A stretch of DNA of 11,478 nt from DHVE2 group archaeon (GTDB taxonomy: Archaea > Thermoplasmatota > Thermoplasmata > Thermoplasmatales > Aciduliprofundaceae). Below the pieces are notes generated by a model. The model made no database searches, was not told the DNA's origin, and saw nothing but the letters and a program-made list of their open reading frames with translations. Shown here piece after piece: positions 1-6,606 of the stretch. Each line of letters starts with the position of its first letter. The stretch's first letter is position 1. The DNA lies in assembly GCA_015520985.1 (NCBI GenBank), contig WAOY01000093.1, positions 1 through 11,478 of the forward strand. Direction: 5' to 3'. The translations under genes and the position numbers were made by a program.

Positions 1-1593
1 CACCTTCACCTCCACAACGTCGCCCTTGCTCTCCACCTCCTCGTCTATCCATATGACGTTCATTATCTTGGATATCACGGGCTCGAGTCTTGGCACGGGC
101 TTCTCCACTATCTCTGCACTTTTCCTCGCTATTTCGGGAAGAATTTTGCTCACAATGAAAAACTTCTCGCTGAGTTTCTTCTTCCTCTCCTTCTTGACCC
201 GGTACATCTTTAGCTGCCTTCCCAGAGCCTTGAGGGCGAGTTCGATCTCCTCCCTTATCTCCGGAACATCCGCTATGGCCTCCTTCGCCTCAGAGGTGAA
301 AGGAACTCGCGTGGAGGCGACGTGCACGAGGATTATCGCCGGGCCAATGGGTATGCCTTCGCCTCCCCTCTGCTCCAGCCCGTAGCGGCGCCAGTCCACG
401 GAGCTGATCGCCTTCGTTATGACATCCGCGCCCTGCTGGTAAAGTAACGGGACGCGGTTCGCGAACCTCAGTATCTTCACGGGCTGATCCTTCGGCAGTT
501 CTCCGCCGTACACCATGCCCGCCTCAACTATGAAGGGATTTCCTCCGTACACCTTAGGCTCGCGGGTTATGGGCTGCGCGTAGAACCCGGGGCGAAGGGA
601 GCCGAGGACGTTCTTCAGGCCTTTCTTTATCAACGTCTCCCCGATGGGCGAGAGGCAGTCCGTCGGGGGAGCCATGAGCTTGACCCTGGAGAAGGCGTCG
701 AGAATTCTCTTCGCCTCGCTGAGCGATAGCTCCTGGGGGCGCATGTCCCCGTAGAGATACGCCAGTTTGCATATCTTCTCGGCAATCTTCGGACTCACCC
801 TGGAGAATTCAGTGGTGAGGAAGGATGTCAATCGATAGGTTTTCGTGCTCCTGGCCATGTTTATGAACTCGCCCAGTTCTATGCCATGGGGGTGCGGCTT
901 TATCTCTCTCACCGGCGGGGGTAATTCCTCACTCACCCTCTTGAACACGGTCTTGCGCCCGTCCGGCTCTATGAATGTTATCTGCGCATGGGGATTCACA
1001 ATAGCCGTTTGCTGCAAATACTCGAAGACGCTCTGCTTGCCCCGCGTGTACCTCGCTTTCATAACCACTTCCACACGGGTGCCCTGCTCCTTCTCCCATA
1101 TGATGGGCTCCTCCTTTATCACCTTAGGCTCGTTTTTCTTGGTGTTTATCGTGAGGAGAACTTCGTAGGCCACGTCCTCGTCCTTTATCTTGGATACGAT
1201 CCTCGCGGGCTTCCCCGTGCTCAGCTGCCCGTAAAGAACGACGGCACTTATCCCGATGCCCTGCTGTCCCCTGGATTGCCTAAGCGCGTGGAACCTTGAG
1301 CCGTATAGCAGTTTACCGAAAACCAGGGGGATATTCTTCCTCACGATTCCGGGACCGTTGTCCTCCACGATCATCTTGTACTCATCCTTTCCGACCTGTT
1401 CAATCTGCACGAGGATATCCGGGAGGATCCTGGCCTCTTCGCATGCGTCCAGGGAATTATCCACGGCCTCCTTCACGCTCACCACGAGGGATTTGGTGAG
1501 GGAATCGAATCCAAGGATGTGGCGGTTCTTTTCGAAAAACTCGGCGACGCTTATCTCCCTCTGCTTCTTCGCCATCTCGTGTGCGATTCCCAT
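1..1593 (-). CDS. top6B: DNA topoisomerase VI subunit B (type IIB, GHKL ATPase), 3' end cut off by window edge
   Basis: ATPase subunit of topoisomerase VI, which with subunit A relaxes and decatenates DNA through ATP-driven double-strand passage. The frame is open to base 1, giving 531 residues. The Bergerat-fold motifs are clear: [14 protein letters not shown] at residues 41-54 (general-base Glu42 and Mg-binding Asn46), EDNGPGI at 77-83 and [10 protein letters not shown] at 107-116. The APPTD/LSPIGE segment and the RFANRVPLL motif near residues 374-382 of the transducer region follow in the usual order. Start: in-frame ATGs lie at 1635, 1593 and 1575. I chose 1593 because the resulting N-terminus ([20 protein letters not shown]) matches euryarchaeal homologues. 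Transcription from the TATA element at 1651-1662 would also begin near 1630, inside the longest version. The stop codon and any subunit A gene lie outside the window. The family call is essentially certain; the start is not. Confidence 0.95.
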   Translation of the reverse strand, partial: MGIAHEMAKKQREISVAEFFEKNRHILGFDSLTKSLVVSVKEAVDNSLDACEEARILPDILVQIEQVGKDEYKMIVEDNGPGIVRKNIPLVFGKLLYGSRFHALRQSRGQQGIGISAVVLYGQLSTGKPARIVSKIKDEDVAYEVLLTINTKKNEPKVIKEEPIIWEKEQGTRVEVVMKARYTRGKQSVFEYLQQTAIVNPHAQITFIEPDGRKTVFKRVSEELPPPVREIKPHPHGIELGEFINMARSTKTYRLTSFLTTEFSRVSPKIAEKICKLAYLYGDMRPQELSLSEAKRILDAFSRVKLMAPPTDCLSPIGETLIKKGLKNVLGSLRPGFYAQPITREPKVYGGNPFIVEAGMVYGGELPKDQPVKILRFANRVPLLYQQGADVITKAISSVDWRRYGLEQRGGEGIPIGPAIILVHVASTRVPFTSEAKEAIADVPEIREEIELALKALGRQLKMYRVKKERKKKLSEKFFIVSKILPEIARKSAEIVEKPVPRLEPVISKIMNVIWIDEEVESKGDVVEVKV

Positions 1594-1650
1594 CGGCGCT
1601 TTGAATGCGTGCCAGTTATTTAAGAATAGCGCCATAGCGCAATGAACCGC

Positions 1651-1662
1651 TAAATATAAATA
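1651..1662. promoter_or_regulatory. TATA-like element between divergent top6B and the RNase H-fold gene
   Basis: The 12-bp run taaatataaata reads as a plausible archaeal TATA box on either strand. On the plus strand its centre lies about 28 bases before the GTG at 1684, so that mRNA would be leaderless or nearly so. This agrees with the lack of a Shine-Dalgarno sequence there. On the minus strand transcription would start around 1630, leaving a leader of about 36 bases before the top6B ATG at 1593. There is no second AT-rich element in the 1594-1683 gap. Start sites are inferred from spacing only. Confidence 0.6.
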
Positions 1663-1683
1663 CCCCTCCGCCATTTTTTATCT

Positions 1684-2394
1684 GTGAAGGTTGGCCTGCT
1701 GTTTGACGACAAGCGTCTCGAATACCGCGTTATGAGGCGGCTCATGGAGAGGAGCATCCCCTTCATAATTATGAATGACACCATAGATCCCCCAGAGGTA
1801 GTGCTGAGCGATGTTCCCAGGGGATTGAGGGAGATAATCGTATCGGATGAGATGGAAGCGGCCAGGAGGGTAACCTCGTACATGTACGGCAGGAAGAAAT
1901 TTTCAAGGATAATAGTGGGAGTTGACCCCGGGCCGAAACCGGGCGTTGCGGTGGTGGGCGATGGTTTCGTGGTGGAGAAGATGCACCTGAGCAGCGTGGA
2001 TGATGTGAGGGGTGCGGTGGACGAGATATCCCGCGGCTATTCTCCCCTCAGACTCACCGTCCGCATAGGCAACGGGGACATAGTGAACAGGAACAGGATA
2101 ATAAACTCCCTCGTCGACACGTACGAGGTGGAGATAGTGGACGAGAGGAATACCACCAGGACCATAACGGATCGGGACGTGGAGTCCGCCAAGTTCATCG
2201 CCTTCTCTCGCGGGAGGAGGGTGCGTGGGAGGGTGAACACGGTAATCACAGAGGGCTATCTCAGGGAGATACAGAGGAGGAGCAGGATCGAGAGCGGGGG
2301 GATGGTGACCATAAGCAGGGATCTCGCGAAGAGGGTTGCCCTGGGTGAGATCTCCCTCCAGGAAGCGATACTTGCCACGAGGGAAAGCAGATGA
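1684..2394 (+). CDS. Uncharacterised archaeal protein with a RuvC/RNase H-fold core (possible nuclease)
   Basis: The 236-residue protein has a hydrophobic strand followed by VGVDPGPKPGVAVV (residues 78-91). This is the first-strand motif of RuvC-like RNase H-fold proteins, with Asp81 as the expected first metal ligand. Other acidic candidates are Asp132 in IGNGD, Asp153/Glu154 in VDERNTT, and the ITDRDVESAKFIAFSRG segment (161-177). The last resembles the C-terminal Asp-x2-Ser/Ala-Ala-x-Ile-Ala helix of RuvC-type enzymes. Residues 1-70 are a separate alpha/beta region, and 178-236 are basic and helical. The start is GTG with no Shine-Dalgarno, consistent with a leaderless transcript from the TATA at 1651-1662. 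It is first in a plus-strand operon, and its stop overlaps the next start (ATGA). The fold is inferred by motif; nuclease activity and substrate are unknown. Confidence 0.7.
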   Translation: MKVGLLFDDKRLEYRVMRRLMERSIPFIIMNDTIDPPEVVLSDVPRGLREIIVSDEMEAARRVTSYMYGRKKFSRIIVGVDPGPKPGVAVVGDGFVVEKMHLSSVDDVRGAVDEISRGYSPLRLTVRIGNGDIVNRNRIINSLVDTYEVEIVDERNTTRTITDRDVESAKFIAFSRGRRVRGRVNTVITEGYLREIQRRSRIESGGMVTISRDLAKRVALGEISLQEAILATRESR

Positions 2395-2720
2395 GGAGGG
2401 AAGAGGCGATAAGGAAGATAGACGACCTGGCCAACGTGGTCAGCACGAGCATCCCCGAGAAGATCACCGTGCTCGGCAGGGAGTACAGGATAAAGGAAGA
2501 TGTGATGCATGGAGACAGGGAGGAAGCGCTAATCAAGTACGCGGAACTCTACGAGGAACTGAGGAGGAGAATAAGGGAGATGGATGATGTTCCGGAGGAC
2601 ATGGTCCACGCGGCTCTCGTGCTCAGGCGTGCGGTCATGTTCCTTAAGGAATTCCGCAAGAGCGATGAAATAGAGGATAAAAAGCGGTGGCTGGAGTACA
2701 TAAGAAAGGTGGGTGTATGA
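2391..2720 (+). CDS. Small charged helical protein of unknown function
   Basis: I do not recognise this 109-residue protein. It is predominantly helical and highly charged (many Arg, Glu, Asp, Lys). It has a possible beta segment at IPEKITVLGREYRIKED (about residues 21-37) and a second helical half from about residue 42 to the end. There are no cysteines, signal peptide or membrane segment. It is translationally coupled on both sides: its ATG overlaps the stop of the RNase H-fold gene (ATGA at 2391-2394), and its TGA overlaps the ATG of the HDAC-family gene (ATGA at 2717-2720). Its codon use matches its neighbours, so it looks like a real operon member. The coupling suggests a partner of the upstream RNase H-fold protein, but this is inference from position only. 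Confidence 0.8.
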   Translation: MRREEAIRKIDDLANVVSTSIPEKITVLGREYRIKEDVMHGDREEALIKYAELYEELRRRIREMDDVPEDMVHAALVLRRAVMFLKEFRKSDEIEDKKRWLEYIRKVGV

Positions 2721-3760
2721 ACGTTCAGGTTGTTTACAATCCCACGCACGTTTACCACAACATGAAGGGAAGCCCCGAGTCGCCGGAGAGGATAGAATCT
2801 GTGTACAAGTACCTTAAAAAAATGTTCTCCGGCAGGGTTTCCTTCCTGGACGTGCGGGAGCCGGCCAGCATGGATGATGTGCTGAGCGTGCACACGCCGC
2901 AGTATTTGGAGTTTTTAGAGAGGATGTCCATGCGGGGTCCCACGTTCCTTGGAGATAGTACCTACCTCAACAACTATTCGTACATGGCTGCCCTCATCGC
3001 GGCGGAGGCTTGCATAGAGGCTAGCGATTCCGTGATAAGCTCGGAATACGACTTCTCATACGCCCTCGTTCGCCCCCCGGGGCACCACGCCAGCGCGGAC
3101 ATGTACGGGGGGTACTGCCTCCTGAACAACGCCGCCATCGCGGCGAGACACGTGCAGGACCGGGGGTTGAAGAGGATCGCCATAATCGACTGGGACGCCC
3201 ACGCCGCCAACGGTACGATGAAGATATTCTACTCGTCCCGGGATGTTCTCCTCATATCCATACACCGGGATCCTAAGGATTACTATCCCAAGGAGGGCTT
3301 CGTCCATCAAATTGGAAGGGGTGAGGGAACTGGGTACACCGTCAACATACCTGTGCCCCGCGGCACGGGTGATGCGGAATACGCCCTGATCTTCGACGAG
3401 ATAATTGATCCGATAATCAGGGACTTCCGCCCCGATTTCATAATTGGGGAAAACGGCTTCGATGCCCACGTCTCCGACAGGAACATAGGCCTGGCACTGA
3501 CCACCAGAGGCTACGTTGACATCATTCGCCGTTTGAAATCCTACGGTCGCATGTTCATGGTTATTCAGGAGGGGGGGTACACGCCGAGGAACAAGGACAT
3601 AGCATACGCGATGATCAAGTACCTCCTTGATGGAGATGTCCCGGAGGAGCGCGAGGATATCAGTGCCAGGCTGGTTGAGAACAATAAAGTGCGTAGGTTC
3701 GTTGAGGAACTCGTGGAAAAGCTGAAGCTCATCTTCGGCGACTACTTTGACCTGGGGTGA
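2717..3760 (+). CDS. Histone deacetylase family protein (arginase/deacetylase fold, AcuC/AphA-like)
   Basis: Zinc-dependent amidohydrolase of the HDAC/acetoin-utilisation/acetylpolyamine deacetylase superfamily, 347 residues. The expected motifs occur in order: SPERIESV near residue 22, RPPGHHA at 119-125 (His123/His124 charge-relay pair), GGYCLLNNAAIAA at 131-143, IIDWDAHAANGT at 156-167 (zinc ligands Asp160 and His162), GFDAH at 247-251 (third ligand Asp249) and QEGGY at 284-288 (transition-state Tyr288). All catalytic positions are present. The usual HHGNGT after the first zinc motif reads HAANGT. An upstream in-frame codon at 2687 would lengthen the protein. I prefer the ATG at 2717, which forms an ATGA overlap with the preceding gene and gives the family's usual N-terminus. 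The substrate (acetyl-lysine, acetylpolyamine or other) cannot be read from the sequence. Confidence 0.92.
   Translation: MNVQVVYNPTHVYHNMKGSPESPERIESVYKYLKKMFSGRVSFLDVREPASMDDVLSVHTPQYLEFLERMSMRGPTFLGDSTYLNNYSYMAALIAAEACIEASDSVISSEYDFSYALVRPPGHHASADMYGGYCLLNNAAIAARHVQDRGLKRIAIIDWDAHAANGTMKIFYSSRDVLLISIHRDPKDYYPKEGFVHQIGRGEGTGYTVNIPVPRGTGDAEYALIFDEIIDPIIRDFRPDFIIGENGFDAHVSDRNIGLALTTRGYVDIIRRLKSYGRMFMVIQEGGYTPRNKDIAYAMIKYLLDGDVPEEREDISARLVENNKVRRFVEELVEKLKLIFGDYFDLG
3754..3760 (+). promoter_or_regulatory. Shine-Dalgarno site deciding the TTG start of the toxin-like gene
   Basis: The sequence ggggtga spans the end of the HDAC-family gene and its stop codon. Five bases separate it from the TTG at 3766. 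This spacing favours TTG over the in-frame GTG at 3757, which lies inside the site itself. Confidence 0.5.
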
Positions 3761-3765
3761 TTCTC

Positions 3766-4062
3766 TTGCTCAGGATAAAGAGGTACCTGATAACCAAGAG
3801 CGAGATGGTGGAGTCCATGGAGTACTACGCTGGAGGCCGGCTTAAGTACTACATCTATTCCTACAAGGTGATGAAGGGGCGCAGGTGGATCACCCTTGTC
3901 CGGTGGGACAACCTGGACGGCATGGACCATATGGACAGGTATGATGAAAATGGCAATTTCGTGGAGTCCCGCGAATTTCCGAGGCGAAACTTCGATGATC
4001 TGGTGAAAATCATCAAGACCTTCCGCAGGAATATAATAGCGGTGGATGTGGAGAACCTGTGA
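3766..4062 (+). CDS. Putative toxin of a type II toxin-antitoxin pair, TumE/DUF6516-like
   Basis: A 98-residue beta-rich basic protein. The central block reads YYIYSYKVMKGRRW, then LVRWDN (44-49) and DHMDRYD (54-60). It closely resembles the tyrosine-rich strands, (L/V)xRWDN and following His/Asp-rich turn of the TumE (DUF6516) family and related small archaeal proteins. The C-terminus (NFDDLVKIIKTF, about 75-86) is a helix, also as in that family. The start chosen is TTG 3766, preceded by ggggtga; an in-frame GTG at 3757 would add three residues. A winged-helix protein of a type often paired with this family begins nine bases after its stop, which supports the toxin assignment. The mechanism is not evident, and toxicity is inferred from family and pairing. 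The gene sits directly behind the HDAC-family gene, so it is probably co-transcribed with it. Confidence 0.6.
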   Translation: MLRIKRYLITKSEMVESMEYYAGGRLKYYIYSYKVMKGRRWITLVRWDNLDGMDHMDRYDENGNFVESREFPRRNFDDLVKIIKTFRRNIIAVDVENL

Positions 4063-4071
4063 GGTGATGTC

Positions 4072-4506
4072 ATGCTTCTCAGAATTGTGAGGAAGTATAG
4101 GTCCGAGGACGTGGCCGTGCTCCGCAGGGCCATACGGAGGAGGCACGGGAGGTTCGAGAAGGTGAAGAAGATGATGCACATCAAGGGGTGCTCCAACCCC
4201 GAACTGGGGGAGGCTTTTCTTTTCTACCTCGCCATGCAGGAAGGTGCCCCCATAGAGGAGGAGGTGGTTATTGAAGACAGGAAAGTGTTCAACGCCCTAA
4301 CTGCCAAGAGGTTCGAACTTCTAGAGTTCATAAACGCCCATCCTCCCATGTCCATCAAGGAAATAGCCACACGCACCGGCAGGGATTACAAGAACGTTTA
4401 CGATGATGTCTCCTCTCTTTCAAGGTACCTGGTGGTCAACACCGTGAAGAACGGCAAGGAAATCGTTCCCATCGGGGTGGTGGAGGGCATGGGGGTGGAA
4501 CTATAA
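4072..4506 (+). CDS. Putative antitoxin / HVO_A0114-like winged helix-turn-helix protein
   Basis: A 144-residue protein. Residues 76-125 form a MarR-like winged helix: LTAKRFELLEFI, then MSIKEIATRTGRDYKNVYDDV as the helix-turn-helix (recognition helix near 104-113). A wing with NGKEIVPIG follows. The RDYKNVxxDV recognition helix is characteristic of the HVO_A0114/COG4190 group of small archaeal regulators, often found beside TumE-like toxins. Residues 1-35 are unusually arginine-rich and residues 45-70 form an extra segment. These may be the toxin-binding part. The ATG at 4072 follows gaggtgat, a good ribosome-binding site. As the distal gene of the pair it is a candidate autoregulator, and repeats that could be operators lie just after it (4507-4627). 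Confidence 0.7.
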   Translation: MLLRIVRKYRSEDVAVLRRAIRRRHGRFEKVKKMMHIKGCSNPELGEAFLFYLAMQEGAPIEEEVVIEDRKVFNALTAKRFELLEFINAHPPMSIKEIATRTGRDYKNVYDDVSSLSRYLVVNTVKNGKEIVPIGVVEGMGVEL

Positions 4507-4570
4507 TTACAAATTCCACCATACAAAATATTGGACATGCTGGCCGAAATATTTACAATCTACACCATAC
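4507..4570 (+). repeat. Imperfect 18-bp direct repeat downstream of the antitoxin gene
   Basis: Positions 4507-4524 and 4553-4570 both begin ttacaa and end caccatac, matching at 15 of 18 positions with starts 46 bases apart. Between them an AT-rich inverted pair (aaatatt near 4526-4532 and aatattt near 4548-4554) flanks a short GC-rich centre. The repeats lie upstream of the TATA box of the KaiC-cluster operon, so they may bind a regulator. No binding protein is known from the sequence. Confidence 0.55.
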
Positions 4571-4584
4571 TTTTTCGGGTGGTG
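4563..4584 (+). promoter_or_regulatory. Small inverted repeat (CACCA/TGGTG) upstream of the KaiC-cluster promoter
   Basis: caccatac at 4563 and gggtggtg ending at 4584 pair through a 5-bp CACCA/TGGTG stem around a T-rich centre. A further CACCA lies at 4517-4521 and another TGGTG at 4620-4624. The TGGTGGAA at 4620-4627 is the exact reverse complement of 4514-4521. The four cores surround the TATA box and look like operator half-sites. As an RNA hairpin followed by U residues the stem is too weak to call a terminator. Confidence 0.4.
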
Positions 4585-4590
4585 AAAATT

Positions 4591-4608
4591 GGGGAAACGT
4601 TTATATAC
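4591..4608 (+). promoter_or_regulatory. Archaeal BRE/TATA promoter of the seven-gene KaiC cluster
   Basis: A purine-rich BRE-like stretch (ggggaaac) is followed directly by tttatata at 4600-4607. The TATA centre lies about 28 bases before the ATG at 4632, predicting a start site within a few bases of the gene and a very short leader. A ggtgg at 4621-4625 could serve as a Shine-Dalgarno site on any slightly longer transcript. This is the strongest promoter-like sequence in the window and the only one visible upstream of the cluster. Confidence 0.75.
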
Positions 4609-4631
4609 TTTCAAGCGATTGGTGGAACTGC

Positions 4632-4919
4632 ATGTATGCCTACCGCCTGTGTGAGGTCAGCTACACATTGAGAAACGATGACGTGGATGTGAAGAGGGGT
4701 AGGGGTAGTGTGTGGATGTCTCCGGATTCGATACTCATAAAGACGGACCATCGCTGGCTTTACCTTCCCGGTAAGCACATCTCCCGGGTGAAGATGATCC
4801 GCGATAACCTGCGCATAACCATGAATAACGATTCGTCCATTGAGTTGAATTCCAAGAATGTTTATGTTTTGAATGCCCTTTACCACTACATAGAGGGAGC
4901 GATATGCAGGACGGAATAG
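4632..4919 (+). CDS. Small beta-rich protein, possibly a PH-like/CheF-like domain
   Basis: A 95-residue protein with no close match that I recognise. From residue 18 it reads as short alternating strands: VDVKRGRGSVWMSPDS, ILIKTDHRWLYLP, HISRVKMI, NLRITMN and SIELNS. A C-terminal helix (about 76-89) follows. This order of strands plus a closing helix, and the 'RGRG-V-W-x-S ... LYLP ... I' pattern, recall a single PH-like unit of the archaeal CheF family. CheF links chemotaxis proteins to the archaellum. The resemblance is weak and by eye. The gene is first in the operon behind the TATA box at 4600, and its end overlaps the V4R gene by 16 bases. Coupled translation with a sensor gene suggests an adaptor role, which is inference. 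Confidence 0.75.
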   Translation: MYAYRLCEVSYTLRNDDVDVKRGRGSVWMSPDSILIKTDHRWLYLPGKHISRVKMIRDNLRITMNNDSSIELNSKNVYVLNALYHYIEGAICRTE

Positions 4920-5734
4920 CCCGGATAATTTACGTCTTCGGCGAGCTGACCAAGATGGAGGCCGCGATAAGCACGGTGATTGCCAAATCTCGCGTGCCCA
5001 CCAAGGAGATACGGGCCCTGCTGAGGAGCGAGAACAGGATACAGATGGAGCGCACCCCGCTGTTTCAGTACATGAGGGACTTCTTCAGGGACATTGAGCT
5101 CGGGGATCTGCGGTGCATGCGTGTGGCGCCGTTTGAAATAGTTTTCGGCGTGTTCAACTCCAAGATCCCGAGACTGTTCTCAGACGTGAACGGAAAAACC
5201 TGCTACATCACCGCGGACACCCTCAAGATGTTCTTCGAGAAGGATCTCGACATAGTGGCAGATGTGGAGGAGACAATGTGCGTCAACGAGGGGGCGGATC
5301 ACTGCGAGTTCCTCGTGAGGATGAATCCCCCGGATGTGCTGAAGTACGTAATAGATTCTGAGGACATGGACGTTCTCAGGGCCCTGAAGGAGGGCAGGGA
5401 TGTTGGAGAGCAAGGCTTCCGCATGCGTACCCTTGAGAGGTACGGGCTGATAGAGGGAGGTTCCCTGACCATCCTTGGGGAGAAGTTCCTGGAGCTTGAC
5501 CTGGCGCCTTCAACGGGTGCCGTGGAGAGGCCCTGGAAGAAATTATCCGAGGTGTCGGAAATCACCGCCTCTGCAAAGTCCTTCGCGGAGGCGTTTTCAA
5601 GATCCATAGATGAGGAGGTCGAGGAAGTGGACGAGGACCTTCTCGTCAACATAGTGGAGGAAACTGAAAAGAGCAAGAGTTTCGCCGAGCTCGTGGCGAA
5701 GTTTATGAAAAAGGAGGTGAAAGAGGATGAGTAG
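4904..5734 (+). CDS. V4R-domain sensor protein with winged helix and duplicated C-terminal peptide motif
   Basis: A 276-residue protein. Residues about 53-140 end in a clear V4R (4-vinyl reductase/hydrocarbon-binding) signature: GKTCYITADTLKMFF, then DVEETMCVNEGADHCEFLVR (Cys100, Cys126, Cys134). V4R domains bind small hydrophobic ligands or metals and are often signalling inputs in archaea. Residues about 150-200 look like a winged helix (DVLRALKEGRDV, then RTLERYGLIEGGSLTILGEKFLEL). The acidic C-terminal tail contains the same short motif twice, KSFAE followed by EV nine residues later, at 225-239 and 258-272. These may be docking peptides for another cluster protein. The ATG at 4904 is preceded by gaggg. 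The gene overlaps the small upstream gene by 16 bases and the KaiC-like gene by 8, so co-translation is likely. Confidence 0.8.
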   Translation: MQDGIARIIYVFGELTKMEAAISTVIAKSRVPTKEIRALLRSENRIQMERTPLFQYMRDFFRDIELGDLRCMRVAPFEIVFGVFNSKIPRLFSDVNGKTCYITADTLKMFFEKDLDIVADVEETMCVNEGADHCEFLVRMNPPDVLKYVIDSEDMDVLRALKEGRDVGEQGFRMRTLERYGLIEGGSLTILGEKFLELDLAPSTGAVERPWKKLSEVSEITASAKSFAEAFSRSIDEEVEEVDEDLLVNIVEETEKSKSFAELVAKFMKKEVKEDE

Positions 5735-6605
5735 ATTTCCTTCGGGAATATACGGTCTGGACAGGTTGATCGAAGGCGGATTTAGAGACAAGACTGCGAA
5801 CGTTATCGTGGGTTCCAGCGGTACCGGAAAGACGACCTTTGCGATACAGTTCATAATGCACGGCATAGAGAACGGAGAGCAGGGATTGTACATATCCCTC
5901 GAGGAGAAACCAAAGCAGATAATGGAGGAAGCCGCCCTCATGGGCTTCGACATGGAGAAGTACTACGAGGAGAGCCTCTTCTTCATACACCTGAAGGGGG
6001 AGAACTTCAAGAAGATGATCGAGGAGCAGCTCCCGGCGCTGGTGAAGGCGAGGAGCGATTATCTGATCAAGACGAGGATAGTGGTGGATCCCATAACCCC
6101 CGTGATATGGGCCACCGATGACAAGCTGAAGCAGAGGGAGCTGATAGGCAAGCTGTTCTACACCGTGAAGAACCTTGGGGTTGTGGTGGCCACCGTGGAG
6201 GAGCACGCCAAGCCCGGGGAGACCATAGGTGAGGACGTCCTCACTCCCGTTTACCTCTCGGACGGCGTGATTCACCTCGATTACTACCCCGTCGGCGGGG
6301 CTTTCAACAGGACCCTGCAGATACTGAAGATGCGCGGTACCAAGCACGGCGAAGGGGTCTATCCGTTCATATTCGTCCGTGGCGCTGGCATCGTGGTGAG
6401 GAGCACGCCGCTGGAGGTTAAGGGCGAGGAGAAGAAGGACTACTCCAAGGTGTTCGACGATGCCATAGAGACGGCGAAGATGCTCAAGGCACCGCCCAAC
6501 GTGATAATGAAGCTGGAGAACATCAAGAAGTGGTGGAACTACCCCTACTCGCCCGAGGAGATAATCGAAATAATATTCGACTCTTACGGTCTAAAGGTGA
6601 GGTGA
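5727..6605 (+). CDS. KaiC-like RecA-superfamily ATPase (single domain)
   Basis: A 292-residue protein with one KaiC domain. Walker A is GSSGTGKTT at residues 29-37. The KaiC-type catalytic pair follows in YISLEEKP (Glu59-Glu60). Walker B is RIVVDPITPV (Asp121 after three hydrophobic residues), and the KMRGTKHGEGVYPF block at 201-214 is diagnostic of KaiC-like ATPases. The N-terminal SGIYGLDRLIEGGF matches the family. Unlike cyanobacterial KaiC there is only one ATPase domain, plus a 55-residue helical tail (about 238-292). Such ATPases have been proposed as archaeal signalling hubs that change state with ATP binding and with bound partner proteins. The start is ATG, overlapping the V4R gene by 8 bases; the TGA lies one base before the Roadblock gene. 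Lys35 and both catalytic glutamates are present, so it should be an active ATPase. Autophosphorylation cannot be judged. Confidence 0.93.
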   Translation: MSRFPSGIYGLDRLIEGGFRDKTANVIVGSSGTGKTTFAIQFIMHGIENGEQGLYISLEEKPKQIMEEAALMGFDMEKYYEESLFFIHLKGENFKKMIEEQLPALVKARSDYLIKTRIVVDPITPVIWATDDKLKQRELIGKLFYTVKNLGVVVATVEEHAKPGETIGEDVLTPVYLSDGVIHLDYYPVGGAFNRTLQILKMRGTKHGEGVYPFIFVRGAGIVVRSTPLEVKGEEKKDYSKVFDDAIETAKMLKAPPNVIMKLENIKKWWNYPYSPEEIIEIIFDSYGLKVR

Positions 6606-6606
6606 A

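Noticed and set aside
26..1645. Several plus-strand open frames of 67-129 codons (including 26-385, 845-1168 and 1256-1645)
   Set aside because: They lie antisense to the unmistakable topoisomerase VI subunit B frame, and their translations are low-complexity, Ser/Leu-rich shadow sequence.
2687..2716. Ten-residue N-terminal extension of the HDAC-family protein
   Set aside because: It overlaps the preceding gene. The ATGA overlap at 2717 gives the family-typical N-terminus and fits the other junctions in the operon.
4525..4556. AT-rich inverted repeat considered as a terminator of the toxin-antitoxin operon
   Set aside because: The arms are themselves self-complementary AATATT, the stem would be weak, and no T-run follows directly. 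It is mentioned only within the repeat entry.
5703..6347. Minus-strand open frame of 214 codons
   Set aside because: Antisense to the KaiC-like gene. The His/Leu/Val-rich translation is typical of a frame opposite purine-rich thermophile genes.
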